Assembly: GCA_900073065.1 (NCBI GenBank)
Contig: FJOG01000001.1
Coordinates: forward strand, 3,362,090 to 3,426,089
DNA from: Phialocephala subalpina
Taxonomy: Eukaryota; Ascomycota; Leotiomycetes; Helotiales; Mollisiaceae
Direction of reading: 5' to 3'
Length of the DNA stretch: 64,000 nucleotides
The notes beneath the pieces were generated by a model. The model was given only the letters and a program-made list of their open reading frames with translations, ran no database searches and had not been told where the DNA came from. Every line of letters begins with the position of its first letter. The first letter of the stretch is position 1. The translations under genes and the position numbers were made by a program. This document shows, piece after piece, positions 11,818-20,845 of the stretch.

Positions 11818-12434
11818 TTTTTTTTTTGAAGGGCACTCCCCTCCAGCGTGACCAAAAAAACTCTAGTGGCTTGAGTATACTCTAGAGTAACTTAAGTAGA
11901 GTAGAATAGAGTATGAGTAATATATATAGAAATACTTTAGAGTAGAGTAAAAGTAACGTACTTGAGTTACTCTAGAGTTTTCACGTGATATAAAATAGCT
12001 TTATAAAAGCTAGAAACTAATGCAATACTTGATTTGTGAAAAGCAAAATAATAATATAAAAGTTATATCTTTATAATAAAGTTTAGTTTATAGTATATAT
12101 ATTATGTTTTGTATTTTTATTATGTTTTTCTACGAAAGTAAGCACGTGATTTAACATGTGATTAAATTTATAACTATTTAAAACTTAAGCTATATCTTTA
12201 ATAAAGGCTTAGCAATAAAAGTTATATAGATTTAATAAATATTCAAGTATTTAAAAATAGCTTTAAGCTTTATTTTTGGCTTTAAAATATAATATAATAT
12301 AGTATCACGTGGTACTCTAATTACTCGAGTTTACTCTGAGTATTTAGAGTAGAGTAGAGTAGAGTTTGAGTAAGGGTACGATTCATTAGAGTAGAGTTAG
12401 AGTAAGGGGTGTTACTCTACTCTACTCTACTCAT
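11818..12434. mobile_element. AT-rich insertion with GAGTAGAGT repeats, possible non-autonomous element
   Basis: About 617 bp, very AT-rich inside. Both ends carry runs of gagtagagt and its complement actctactc, and three CACGTG-type sites lie within (about 11982, 12144, 12304). It interrupts sequence that is continuous in the second copy of the segmental duplication near 14400. The six bases ACTCAT occur on both sides (11812-11817 and 12429-12434), compatible with a target-site duplication, although ACTC is also part of the repeat motif. It has no coding capacity. The class is not identified. Confidence 0.45.
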
Positions 12435-12499
12435 TATTCACACTGCTCCCCTCAGCAGTCGAGCCTCAAACCCATGCAAACTTATTACACCCTCAAGTC

Positions 12500-12590
12500 G
12501 AAGCAGAAATAAAGTCTGCGTAACGAGCCACCTCGAATTCCAGGCCTTTGAGCATCTCGGGGTCGTAGAGCTCTTTCAAAGTAGTGATGA
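12500..12590 (-). pseudogene. Fragment of the 2EXR gene C-terminus at the duplication junction
   Basis: The sequence here (gtaacgagccacct, then ctcggggtcgtagagctctt) parallels 14500-14565, which encodes the last residues of the 2EXR protein. The match stops at about 12583 and is followed directly by sequence matching the end of BTB gene 2. This is the join between the two copies of the segmental duplication. Confidence 0.65.
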
Positions 12591-12995
12591 CGAAGGTTAG
12601 AAATAGTTGATGTATGTAACAGCGAGAGCTTAATTCTATTTAACATGACCACATGTATTGAAAAGTTTGCTTGACTGTGTGAGCACCGATAATTGGAAGC
12701 TGGACTTGAACACCAACCTGGGGACTCGAGATCACAGCTTTATGACTCTTTTTCTGTGCACTTTTCGAGACAGTAAAACAAGGAGGGTAAATCCAGTGCT
12801 TCAATCAGGTGCTAGCACCGTGAGCTGGAGTGGGATGGAGGTTGCATTTGCAAGTTTCTTTTGCATTCTGATTCACAAACCCTCTTAACACGTGTGTGAA
12901 GCCAATGACTGGCATCGCTCCAAGTAGACAACCACCGAGAACAAACTGCAGTACACCCAAAAATACTCCGCATTTCCCATACCATGCCCAAATTC

Positions 12996-13815
12996 TCAAG
13001 GTACAGGCACAACACACTTCTTCATCTCTTCCTCCAAAGCCTCGTCAATACCTCCCTTTCCTGAGCCCGCTCGCTCGAGCATGAATGCCCCGAAATCAAC
13101 CAGAATCTCGACAGGAAACCATTTCGAAAACTTCTTGAACTCCCGCGCGCCGAAATAAGTCGCCACTTGTATAACAGACAATCTGCGCAGAGGACTGTCG
13201 TCGGAGGTATTGTCATAGATGTAGTGATAGGTTTTGTATGGGAGCCATGTGTTCGGCAACTTCGAGATATCCGCGATGTATTCCACGACCAGGTTCTGCA
13301 GAGTTGGGAGGCACAACTTGTCCGCGAGGACCCACAACGCAGCCAGAGTTTGGTTCTCACTATTTTCGTTGGCTATCCAGATTCTGTGCTCTTTGGGGTT
13401 GTTGAGAATGTATCTGATGTCGTGTTTCCGTTCTTCGTTAAGTTGCCAAACTTCAAGCTTGTCCGAGTATAGCCATTGGACGAAGAAACGAAATACTTCT
13501 TCAGTTGTGTCGTCGATGTGGTACGTCTGGGTCTGACCTTCGATGAAGTTGCTGGAGAAGGCGGCGGCGAGGACTTCAGACTTGTTCAAGATGACCTCTT
13601 TATGGACGAGGAAGGGCTTCGCATTTGGGCCAATGAGGAAGGTAACCAGTGCGGTGGGATCTCTGGATATATGTGAGTTGTGGTTTTGATGTAGAGGAAG
13701 GAAGTTTAACTTACGAGAAGGTGGGCTTGGTTTGCTTGTGCTTCTTCCTGGGACCATCATCGCAGGAAATTCGCTTTCTCTTCAAATCATGGTGTTTGAT
13801 CGTGGTTTCCGCCAT
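12996..13815 (-). CDS. BTB/POZ domain protein 4
   Basis: Exon 1 is 13815-13715 and exon 2 is 13662-12996 (255 aa); the intron is 51 bp with GTAAGT and a CCAG acceptor. The N-terminus is basic (LKRKR, PRKKHKQ), suggesting a nuclear signal. The BTB fold follows: DPTALVTFLIG, PFLVHKEVILNKSEVLAAAFS, FRFFVQWLYSDKLEV. After it comes LAALWVLADKLCLPTLQNLV and a helical C-terminus. It is the intact partner of the interrupted gene at 10225-11050. The frame that opens at 13760 inside the intron was not used because the upstream exon matches the paralog exon and restores phase. Confidence 0.8.
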
Positions 13816-14476
13816 ATTGGTGAGGACGTTTGGTGATTTTCTTGTTGTATTGGAGGAATCGCGATGTAATTTCTGGAATTGTAGACGTGGTGGAGAAGAC
13901 TTGATTGTAAAAGAAATCAAGAAGGAAGTTGTGGAAGAGAAAAAGCAAGGAAATCAATCTCCTTTGCGTTGCCATTGTGCCAAAACCTCGACATCAAGAC
14001 AATGCTAACTGTGCAAGAAGAGCACTGCTATTGTGCCTAAGCGAGAAGTTCGTGCGGTCGAACTCACTTTGTCGAGGAGTGAATTATCACCGTTCCTTGG
14101 GACAACAAGCTCATGTGAGGCATCGAACAAACGCTTCAAATACTTATATCATGCATCTCATATATTTAACGAAGTAGGGAATGTGATGCGTACGTCAATC
14201 TCCACGACCTTCGTCACCCTGTTTGCCCCTTTTTAAGCGAGTCAAAATGCCAAGCCCGTTGTGAAGATTCAGAAGGTAATATCTCAATCGCTTGATCTCG
14301 AGATCTAGAATGCAGTTCAACGTGGCGTATACGGCACAAAGGGCGGAAGTTCTGCATTTACTGAAAACTGCCATTTATTGAACGCGGAATTGATTGATTG
14401 ACTCATCTCTCACAAGGTCAATGCCCTCGGCAGCCCGCGTTCAAATCGAGGCAAAACTGACCGCACTGGTCTACTC
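13816..14476. other. Intergenic, second copy of the duplicated spacer
   Basis: No gene. From about 14205 it resembles 11640-11815 and 12435-12500. Nothing else recognised. Confidence 0.5.
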
Positions 14477-15136
14477 TCAATCCGAAGTTGGAAGAAAATC
14501 CGAGTAACGAGCCACCTTGAAATCCAGACCTTCGAGCATCTCCGGATCATAGAGCTCTTTCAAAGTCTCTTTCCCAATCAACCCATAATTCTCTCGAAAG
14601 TCCGCAAACAGCTTCCCCACAAGATCCTCACCCAACTCACCCCGCGAAGCAAACGCCACCGATCTGACACCCTTGAAGCACCTGATACATAAGTAATTGC
14701 TCCTCGCTTTATCACTCGAAAAGCAATACAAAGGCTCGCTCGCAATCCACCAACTATCCTGAATCGGCATCTGCAAAGCCAGATATCTGACAGAGCCAAG
14801 ATCGGGAGCCGATAGAGGACTCTGACCTTTCCCAAGGAACGTCATGGCTATTGAGTCTGAGATATATAGGGTGTCGATCTTGGCATTAAACCAGAGGGGC
14901 TGGCCTTCGACTCTATCGCCGAAATAACGAGCGTAATATGAGTACACGGTATGGCGAGACTCTGTGTTGGTTTGGAATAGAGAGTCAAGGGTAGTTGTGC
15001 TGGGCGATCGGGCCAGGATGTTGTTGTAGCAGTGGTTGGTGATCTCGATGACTCGGGGTCCGGGAAGAGAGATCTCCCAAATAGCCACGCGAAGCTCCGG
15101 CGGGAGTTTTGAGAAACAGGCAAAGGACATGATCAT
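14477..15136 (-). CDS. 2EXR-domain protein
   Basis: Single exon, 219 aa (or 217 from the second Met). The start has the 2EXR signature: FSKLPPELRVAIWEISLPGPRVIEI, seen here as FSKLPPELR, then IWE, then LPGPRVIEI. A central segment (TNTESRHTVYSYY, then DTLYIS) is also usual for this fungal family. The domain resembles an F-box fold in its opening helix, but no partner is established. Members are abundant, variable and mostly species-restricted in leotiomycetes and sordariomycetes. The tail of this gene is duplicated at 12500-12590. Confidence 0.75.
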   Translation of the reverse strand: MIMSFACFSKLPPELRVAIWEISLPGPRVIEITNHCYNNILARSPSTTTLDSLFQTNTESRHTVYSYYARYFGDRVEGQPLWFNAKIDTLYISDSIAMTFLGKGQSPLSAPDLGSVRYLALQMPIQDSWWIASEPLYCFSSDKARSNYLCIRCFKGVRSVAFASRGELGEDLVGKLFADFRENYGLIGKETLKELYDPEMLEGLDFKVARYSDFLPTSD

Positions 15137-16102
15137 TTCCGGAGTCGCAAAAGATTGCTGTGAAATTGCCCATGGTCCATGAATACATCAAGGAAGTGCA
15201 AAGTCAGAAGACAAGAACAAAATCATAAATAGAGACATTTGTGAATCATGAAGCTGGACCACAAAAAAGAGCAAGGTCTGCTTGAATCACTTTCCAAATC
15301 GGGTGTTGAATTTGCAGCCCGCCGAGACGAGTTCAGCGAGTGGTCATCGAAAGCTTCCAGACGCCTAGTAACATAACTTTTAGCCTTCAGCAAATAACTT
15401 TTGATGCCAACGTAGAAAGTATTTTGGGGAGGTAAGACCAACGACATTCCCCGAGGAGTGAACTTGACCAGTTTATAAGGCATGATCAAATATGGACATA
15501 GTTGCGAGTCTGGAAGTAATATCAAACTCGATCAAACTCGTATCCAAACAAAAGATATGCGTCCCCGCTACTAAATGAAGTGCGGTTTAAATATCCTGTT
15601 TAGACGGAACATTCTGAGAAATCCAACAGTGTCCCCATCCATGTAGTCTCGACGTGCAGTCGCATAGTGAGTCCTTCGTCTCGGGACAACAGTACCCTAC
15701 CAGTCAGTCTACCAAATAAATGTCCTACCTGGAGGGGGATAATCTAATGCGAAGAATGACTTGGTTCGTTTCGAGTCATCTGAAGGCTGAAGGCTGCACC
15801 TTTGAGCGATGTCGAGAGGCGATGGAGAAGGCCCCTCGCCGGGGAGAGACCTACCGCAAAGGAGCTCTTCAAATGTTCCCCATGGACGGGGACAATTTGA
15901 TATAGCTCCGATAGTGTGGTGGTTGCTGTGGAGTCGCAAAGCTCGCCTGCCATCCTCAACATCGCTCCTTCCCTCCCCGACATGGCGCTTGCCAGCTACA
16001 AAAGCCCCATCTCGACTCAGAAACGAACCCACCTCCATCATCCATCCATCACCAAAGCAAATATTACAACATCCAATACTGTACAACTACATTTACAACA
16101 TC
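15137..16102. other. Intergenic
   Basis: Contains only overlapping short frames on both strands (for example 15223-15525 minus and 15709-16086 minus) with no motif. The last 150 bp are the promoter and leader of the MGCCC protein gene. Confidence 0.45.
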
Positions 16103-16649
16103 ATGGGCTGCTGCTGCTCCAGACAATCATCTGTCATCCATCGTCCAGCAAAACAGCGCAACCGCGGTAAGCAAGCAAACAACGATCAGGTTGATGGACC
16201 CGGTGGGCTACCAGGAGATATCGCGCTGGGCAAAGTCAATGAAAGGCTTGAGGCACATGTGAGGGAAACCACGCAAGGCAATGCCGGGTCCGAGAGCCCT
16301 GAAGATGAAGACGGTACGCCAACTACTCCTCATACTAGACCATTGGCTAACTTTATCAGTTTCTCCACCAGATGTCGGACGGACGATACCAGGAGGAGAG
16401 CCATTGGCACCAGGACGGACAATGACAATACCAACAGGGGCGACACTTCACACAGTGCCAACGATCGAGAGCCACGAAGCACCGGTGTCCAACTACTGCC
16501 CAATACTAGGCCATGGAGAGTATCAAGTTCGTGGATCTCCCATGGGACGAGGGGCATTGGAAATTTGTCCAGCATGTCGAGAAGATGGGGAGTCAAATGG
16601 TCAGGCAGCTGCAGCTGCATTAGCTTTGGCGGGGCGAGCATCGGCTTGA
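16103..16649 (+). CDS. Small protein with a myristoylation/palmitoylation-like N-terminus
   Basis: Exons 16103-16313 and 16360-16649 (166 aa); the 46-bp intron joins in phase 1. The protein starts MGCCCSRQSS: Gly2 fits N-myristoylation and the three following Cys fit palmitoylation, so membrane attachment is a strong inference. Residues 15-70 are polar. The second exon encodes a compact conserved-looking block with two Cys-containing motifs (VSNYCPILG and EICPACREDG), then an Ala-rich tail. I do not recognise a named family. The intron was placed because the upstream frame runs into unlike sequence, while the other frame carries the conserved-looking block. Confidence 0.65.
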
Positions 16650-17475
16650 AGGCACAATCTCAATGAATAGCAAGACGCGGGACATTATCAGATACGGATT
16701 AGGCATTAGGAATAGGCTAGGGAGTAGAGAATGAACCTTGTATCTCCCAAATTCAACGTGCCCAAAATGTCCCTTACTGCATGGGACAATATGATGTTTT
16801 TGATTTACAAGCAAGTGACATCAAATTGAGCAGGAGTTGCCAATGTCCCAGAGACTTTGGGACATCGTAAAAGTCCCAAAGTATTAGACTTAAAAACGAA
16901 GTATATGGCAATAACTTGAACAGGACTTGAGTCACTGGACAATGACCCAGAAACACCGGGTCATTGGGGGCTTGGAACACTCTACTTGTGATTACAACTT
17001 CAATATATTGCGTCAAGAAGACCACCTTTCGGCTTTCTCGGACTTCAGGCAAAGCACAACTCTACTACTCAATGTAATCATCACCGGCTTCGGCATTAGA
17101 TTACAGAGCAAGCAGCTCTCTCCTGCTTTGCAATGTCCCATGCCAGCAGGCACATCAAGCCTTCTTCGGCAGCTTTCGCAATATGTTATCAGCTAAAGAA
17201 CAGTAAGTAAGACAAAGCAACCGCGTCACTCGATGATGCTCAATTATCGTGTAATGAATTGTAGTGCCATCATTGCCCAAAGGAAGATGCTCTAGCGCCC
17301 GCAACGCCCCTGTGGAACTCCGCATCCCACGAAGAAGACCCCTGTAGATAAATTGTCAGCGACCCCGCCACGCCACTTGCTTCATATTTATGCCCCTCCT
17401 TCAACTCCCGATTACTATAATTCCATAACCACGACTCTTCTTCTGAAGCCGGCCATCGGAAGATAAGTCAACAAA
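16650..17475. other. Intergenic with two adjacent inverted repeats
   Basis: No gene. Contains two perfect short hairpins (16843-16865 and 16940-16966). Weak frames at 16774-17052 (-) and 16927-17196 (+) have no motif. Confidence 0.5.
16843..16966. repeat. Pair of short perfect inverted repeats
   Basis: ATGTCCCA and TGGGACAT flank a 7-base loop at 16843-16865. CAATGACCC and GGGTCATTG flank a 9-base spacer at 16940-16966. Confidence 0.5.
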
Positions 17476-17995
17476 ATGCTTTCAACTCCTCTCAATCTGC
17501 CAAAATGGTAAGTCGACAATAGATACGGTTGAGAAGCTATGAGCTGATATGATATGATGCAGGCTAGAAGAGAACTCCCACCTCCTCAAACCACCCATCA
17601 ATAACTACTGCGTCTACAACGACGATGTAACCGTCATGATCGTAGGAGGACCCAACGCCCGAACCGACTACCACATCAACGAAACCGCCGAATGGTTCTA
17701 CCAATACAAAGGCGCCATGATGCTAAAGGTCGTCGACAACGATGAATTCAAAGATATAATCATCCACGAAGGCTGTATGTTTCTCCTCCCTCCAAATACA
17801 CCCCACAACCCAGTCCGGTTCGCGAATACAGTTGGTATTGTATTGGAGCAAAAGAGGCCGGAGGGGAGTTTGGATAGGTTGAGGTGGTATTGTACAAATT
17901 GTAAGAGTGTGGTCGATGAGGCGGCGTTCCATTGTACGGATTTGGTTCTACCAATACAAAGGCGCCATGATGCTAAAGGTCGTCGACAACGATGA
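17476..17995 (+). pseudogene. BNA1: 3-hydroxyanthranilate 3,4-dioxygenase, broken by a tandem duplication
   Basis: Exons 17476-17507 and 17563-17995. The enzyme converts 3-hydroxyanthranilate to the quinolinate precursor in de novo NAD synthesis. The cupin core is complete: predicted iron ligands His48, Glu54 and His92 ([10 protein letters not shown] and NTPHNP), and the first CxxC (WYCTNC) is present. After FHCTD the frame enters the second copy of a 250-bp repeat in the wrong phase (250 is not a multiple of 3) and stops after 17 foreign residues, giving 154 aa. The normal C-terminus, including the second metal-site CxxC pair known in this family, is found neither here nor after the second copy. 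The gene is therefore truncated as well as duplicated. An assembly artefact is possible. Confidence 0.8.
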
Positions 17996-18192
17996 ATTCA
18001 AAGATATAATCATCCACGAAGGCTGTATGTTTCTCCTCCCTCCAAATACACCCCACAACCCAGTCCGGTTCGCGAATACAGTTGGTATTGTATTGGAGCA
18101 AAAGAGGCCGGAGGGGAGTTTGGATAGGTTGAGGTGGTATTGTACAAATTGTAAGAGTGTGGTCGATGAGGCGGCGTTCCATTGTACGGATT
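17693..18192 (+). repeat. Direct tandem duplication, 250-bp unit, inside the dioxygenase gene
   Basis: The two copies start at 17693 and 17943 and look identical by eye along the whole unit. The second copy is followed by ttgagggtatccaat and then, within about 40 bp, by the stop codon of the convergent hydrolase gene. Confidence 0.9.
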
Positions 18193-18234
18193 TTGAGGGT
18201 ATCCAATGTACAATATTCAACATGATAAGCCCTT

Positions 18235-19042
18235 CTATGTCTCTGCAAACTCATATGTACTAGTCGACTCCTCAACCGCGACCTCAATCTTCGCAGCCTC
18301 CAACTCCTTTCCTCCAACCTTCAATCCCGCACGCATAACATCTCCTGGCACGACTGGTCCCACGCCCTTTGGTGTACCAGTCAAGATAATATCTCCCTTC
18401 TCCAAAGTCATGACCTTTGAGATGTCCGAGATCATTCTGGGGATTTGGAAGAGCATGAGCTCGGTTGAATCGGCTTGTCGATGTTCGTTATTGACTGTGA
18501 GGTAGATATCGACCTTATGGGGGTCTGGAATGTCGGATTTGGGAATGATATCTGAGATTGGGAGGAAAGTGTCGAAGCCCTTTGCGATGTCCCATGGGAG
18601 ACCCTTCTTCTTTGCCTCGTTTTGTGCATTTCGCGCCGTCATGTCGATGCTCAACGCATAGCCTATTCCCACAATTAGCTCTTGTTCCAAGGATAAATTG
18701 AGGGATCTGCATACTCTCAATGGCATCAAGAGCACCCTTCTCATCACTCGCCTCCAAATTCTTAACCGTCTTCCCCATAATCAACGCCAACTCAACCTCA
18801 TAATGCAAATCCACCCCCTTTGGTCTGATCACAGGTCCATCTCCCTTCAACAGAATACTGCTCGGCGGCTTCAAGAAGAAGAATGGCTGCTTCGGTCTCT
18901 GATTGTTCAATTCCGTAACATGGTCACTATACAAAAAACCATTTATCAGCCTCGTCAAAAATGGGGGTCAGAAGGTCAAGAGAACATACGCATAATTCCT
19001 GCCAATGCAAACAACCTTCGATGCCTTCTTCAAGCTTGCCAT
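18235..19042 (-). CDS. FAHD1-type acylpyruvate hydrolase / oxaloacetate decarboxylase (FAH family)
   Basis: Exons 19042-18990, 18926-18715 and 18662-18235 (230 aa, close to the usual 220-230 of FAHD1). The start [20 protein letters not shown] matches the family N-terminus. Metal ligands are visible: Glu-x-Glu in [11 protein letters not shown] and Asp in [11 protein letters not shown]. Other FAH motifs are [12 protein letters not shown] (catalytic Lys region) and [14 protein letters not shown]. Relatives cleave acylpyruvates or decarboxylate oxaloacetate in mitochondria; no clear targeting peptide is visible here. It is convergent with the broken dioxygenase, with only about 40 bp between its stop and the end of the 250-bp repeat. 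Confidence 0.88.
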
Positions 19043-19439
19043 ATTTGCGATTCCTCTTCGAAAGATAAGGGACATGCTGGGCTAGAATTGAAAGACGGGT
19101 AAATACCGTCTTATGTATGCTGTGATGGAGGGGACAGAAAAGAACGAATGAGTCGCTGGCAAGGATTCGACACCACAAAGCACGTCCTCACATCCTCACA
19201 TGAAAGTGGACGAAAGTGGGGATTCCGGGGATGTGGCACGGAGGTAAAAAGGAGTGAGGGTTCCGATGTGGGAGGCGTTCTGCACAAATCAAATCAACGA
19301 ATTTCGGCATCCGCCATTAGTCAGCCATCCGGACAAAGGCATTGTCTCACAAAAGTCTCACGCACGAAAGCAAGCATCATATCATAACATTCTGCATTCT
19401 TCTTCTACAACTCTTCTACCCGATATCGAGAGTAGGGCA
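19043..19439. other. Divergent promoter region
   Basis: About 400 bp between two divergent genes; nothing recognised besides weak overlapping frames. Confidence 0.5.
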
Positions 19440-20278
19440 ATGGCAGAAGGATTACAGATTGCACAGATAATTGCAGACTTGCAGAGCTTGCAGAGCGCGG
19501 TATGTTGACATCCCCTCTCTCACTTGGCTTCCGCATTCAATTGCCTCCCTTCTCCCCACCACCGTGTTGAGTTGCCGATCCCCACACCACTTCTCACAAC
19601 TTCTCTCCACGTCCCTCTTTTCCCTCTCTATCCACCTTTCCCTCCTCTCCTCAATTCACCACCTCTTCTAACATCTGTCTCCCCTCAGGACCCCACAGCA
19701 GCCTCAACCCTCCTCTCCGCCCAAAAATCTCCCCGCCCCTCTCTCCCCTCGCAACCCAACCCACGCCGCAAATCCTCCTCCGCCATCCCCCTCTCCTCAC
19801 CCCAAAACGCCCGCTTCGATAAACTAGGTCGCAGAATCGTAGTCCCGCGTTCCAATCCCGGGACCGCGACTCCACCGTCTTTACCTAGGAGCGCGAGTTC
19901 GTTTTCTAGGTTTGATAACGGGAATGTGAGGGGGAATGGGGGGAGTACGTATACGAGTCGGACGGGGAGTGGGGTGGGTACGCCTGTTGAGGAGGTATGT
20001 TTGTTGTTTTCTATTTTCTTGAATTAGGGATGGTGGATGTGGGGAGGAAGGGGTGAGAGGGGGGGATGGGCTAACGAGGAATACAGACACCAGATGAAGA
20101 CATGAAGCGAGCGAAGACCCTACTAGAACTGTTCGAGATGAGAGGAAAGTTCAAACAGATGGGTGATACGGGATTGACGAGAGCGAAGCAACGAGTTGAT
20201 AATGTTGTTGAGAAATATGCGAAGATGGAGTTGGAGGAGAGGGAAAAGGCTGCTAAGGCGAGGCATTTGGGTGCTTGA
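19440..20278 (+). CDS. Conserved-looking protein with a C-terminal helix bundle, function unknown
   Basis: Exons 19440-19499, 19689-19994 and 20087-20278 (185 aa), all joined in phase 0. Residues 1-20 are helical (EGLQIAQIIADLQSLQ). The middle is Ser/Pro/Arg-rich and disordered. The last 60 residues are helical and charged (KRAKTLLELFEMRGKFKQM, then VVEKYAKMELEEREKAAKA). I do not recognise the family. The last codons and the following 3' region are partly duplicated downstream with a period near 90 bp. The short ordered ends separated by a polar linker suggest a small regulatory or cytoskeletal subunit, but that is guesswork. Confidence 0.6.
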
Positions 20279-20430
20279 GTTTGGATGTGCTGAGAGCATG
20301 GAGTACGGTGATGGCTTGACACAATGACAGGATGAAATACACTGCAGAGGCAAGGCATTTGCTTGCTAAGGTTAGGACGTATTGAGCATGGAGTACGGCT
20401 ATTGCTTGGGACAATGATGGGATGAAACAC
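20251..20430 (+). repeat. Two imperfect copies of an approximately 90-bp unit
   Basis: gagcatggagtacgg occurs at 20294 and 20384, and aggcattt at 20261 and 20353. The first copy includes the last codons of the preceding gene. Confidence 0.6.
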
Positions 20431-20845
20431 GACTACTGGTGGGATGATAATTGCTGGGATGGAAAAGGAACACCGGCGTTTGGAAATATACCCTTAGGTC
20501 TGTCTTGGGAGGATGGGAAAATCTCACTAATTCAGTCCTCAACACACATTTGAAAAGAGAATAAGGCGAAGAGGTTTTGATTACTAGTGGCAGCATTGTC
20601 AGAATCCAGGGTGTTTCTAACTTATCCTCCGTGGCGCCTTACAATCTTGAAGGGATACAGCTGTGTTTAACCCTACGACAACGACAAATAAGCCTACGAG
20701 TTCGTTTTGAGAGGAACGGACATTGGTCACGTACATTAGGTGAAGCCTGACAACTTGTTGCAACCTCATCCAGCTCCCTCTCTACTTCAACACCCCATTG
20801 TACCTCATTGAGCCGTTGCTGTAAGCGCTGGCTCTGCTTTCGTTG
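20431..20845. other. Intergenic between convergent genes
   Basis: No gene or structured element recognised. Confidence 0.5.

Larger units (their letters stand above)
11051..12995. other. Non-coding spacer holding duplicated and AT-rich sequence
   Basis: No intact gene. From 11640 to 11815 it resembles 14205-14410. From 12435 to 12585 it resembles 14420-14565, including a fragment of the 2EXR gene tail. Between these lies the AT-rich element (separate entry). From 12590 it matches the sequence after BTB gene 2. Confidence 0.6.
9862..14565. repeat. Diverged tandem segmental duplication (BTB plus 2EXR-tail unit)
   Basis: Unit A (about 9862-12585) and unit B (about 12586-14565) share the same order: post-BTB2 sequence, minus-strand BTB gene, spacer, 2EXR gene tail. 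Similarity is clear at the ends and in the BTB genes (identical intron position, exon 1 ending KPTFS in both). It is faint in the spacers. Unit A has gained the AT-rich insertion. Confidence 0.7.

Noticed and set aside
10225..13815. RIP as the cause of the BTB nonsense codon
   Set aside because: The changed base is not in the CpA context, and the rest of the gene shows no excess of such changes by eye.
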